Positions 63,548 to 64,000 of a stretch of DNA of 64,000 bases are shown piece by piece. The notes beneath the pieces were generated by a model that searched no databases, had not been told where the DNA came from, and saw nothing but the letters and a program-made list of their open reading frames with translations. The stretch is from NCBI RefSeq assembly GCF_052113705.1, contig NZ_JBGQOG010000014.1, positions 1 through 64,000 of the forward strand, read 5' to 3'. The translations under genes and the position numbers were made by a program. Source of the stretch: JBGQOG01 sp052113705 (GTDB taxonomy: Bacteria > Pseudomonadota > Alphaproteobacteria > Rhodobacterales > Rhodobacteraceae). The stretch's first letter is position 1; each line of letters begins with the position of its first letter.

Positions 63548-64000
63548 TCAGCTGCTGAGCGCATAGGTAAAGTTGCCCTCGGCCACATCGACGCCGACGG
63601 CCGTCACCTCCTGCCCCTCCATCAGGCGGCGCAGGAACATGCCCGAGATGTCCGGCAGCATGGTGTTGGTGACAATCGCATCAATCATCCGGCCGCCGCT
63701 TTCCAGCTCCTGACAGCGCTCGACGATCAGATCGACGACGGCATCGGTATAGGTGAAGGGCACGCCATGCGCCTCTTTCACCCGCTTCTTGATGCGGTTC
63801 AGCTGCAGCCGGGTGATGTCGGCGATCATCGAGGGGCTGAGCGGGTAATAGGGAATGGTGACAATCCGCCCCAACAGCGCCGCCGGAAAGACCTTGAGCA
63901 ACGGCTCGCGCAGGGCTTTGGCGATCCCTTCGGGCTCCGGCATCAGGTCGGGGTCGGAACACAGATCCATGATCATCTCCGAGCCGACATTCGAGGTCAG
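63548..64000 (-). CDS. clpV: ClpV (TssH) AAA+ ATPase, C-terminal fragment
   Basis: The last ~150 residues; the gene runs off the right edge. The visible start LTSNVGSEMI is the sensor-1 region of the second ATPase domain, and PSMIADITRLQLNRIKKRV with GGRMIDAIVTNTMLPDIS gives the small C-terminal domain. ClpV removes contracted T6SS sheath for reuse. Its place at the head of the visible operon ties the unknown and channel genes to T6SS. Confidence 0.93.
   Translation of the reverse strand: MTSNVGSEMIMDLCSDPDLMPEPEGIAKALREPLLKVFPAALLGRIVTIPYYPLSPSMIADITRLQLNRIKKRVKEAHGVPFTYTDAVVDLIVERCQELESGGRMIDAIVTNTMLPDISGMFLRRLMEGQEVTAVGVDVAEGNFTYALSS

Overview
The window looks like a piece of a high-GC alphaproteobacterial chromosome of the Rhodobacter/Paracoccus group (Paracoccaceae). 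The reasons are protein-level resemblance to that group (CtaD, cytochrome c2 and the Hint-RTX exoprotein), the cycA-ctaD gene order known from Paracoccus, a CtrA-type box, and strong GC3 bias that produces very long antisense shadow frames. An aa3-type CtaD argues against Rhodobacter capsulatus itself, which lacks that oxidase. The first ~100 bases are poly-G and look like a contig end or sequencing artefact.

Layout. 0.1-5.7 kb: an ABC uptake pair (binding protein and ATPase) followed upstream by a large RTX/Hint exoprotein, all on the minus strand. 5.7-7.1 kb: non-coding sequence and tRNA-Leu(GAG). 7-34 kb: mostly housekeeping genes. These are a peptidoglycan-binding-like secreted protein, lipB, cycA, ctaD, a DUF2244 protein, a GatB/YqeY protein, carA, a membrane GT2 glycosyltransferase with a GspE-type N-domain behind a CtrA box, a GntR regulator, a pyrimidine 5'-nucleotidase-like HAD protein, a UbiH-type hydroxylase, ilvC with two divergent overlapping Lrp genes, sseB-like and UDG-like genes, capsule-export kpsT/kpsE-like genes with kdsA, a BaiN/HI0933 flavoprotein, tRNA-Gln(TTG), a lipoprotein, a fasciclin protein, LysR, aspA, rsgA and another Lrp. 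34.3-42.6 kb: an operon-like two-partner secretion set (TpsB, TpsA) that also carries a secreted caspase-fold protein with Sel1 repeats. 42.9-64 kb: an M15 peptidase, an OmpA protein, and a type VI secretion (T6SS) locus running off the right edge.

The T6SS part has a Ser/Thr kinase facing a tightly overlapping minus-strand operon. In transcription order from the right edge this is ClpV (partial), an unrecognised Lys-rich helical protein, a NavAb-like voltage-gated sodium channel, a sheath-like protein that seems to combine TssB-like and TssC-like parts, VgrG, an unknown protein, PAAR, an FHA protein, TssK, TssL (with an OmpA tail), TssM, TagF and a PP2C phosphatase. The kinase, FHA protein, TagF and phosphatase make a threonine-phosphorylation control module. 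Hcp and TssA/E/F/G, plus any canonical TssB/TssC, are not in the window and probably lie to the right.

The most unusual content is the trio inside the T6SS operon (helical protein, sodium channel, fused sheath-like protein), the caspase-like protein joined to the TpsB/TpsA operon, and a repeat family found at three convergent gene junctions.
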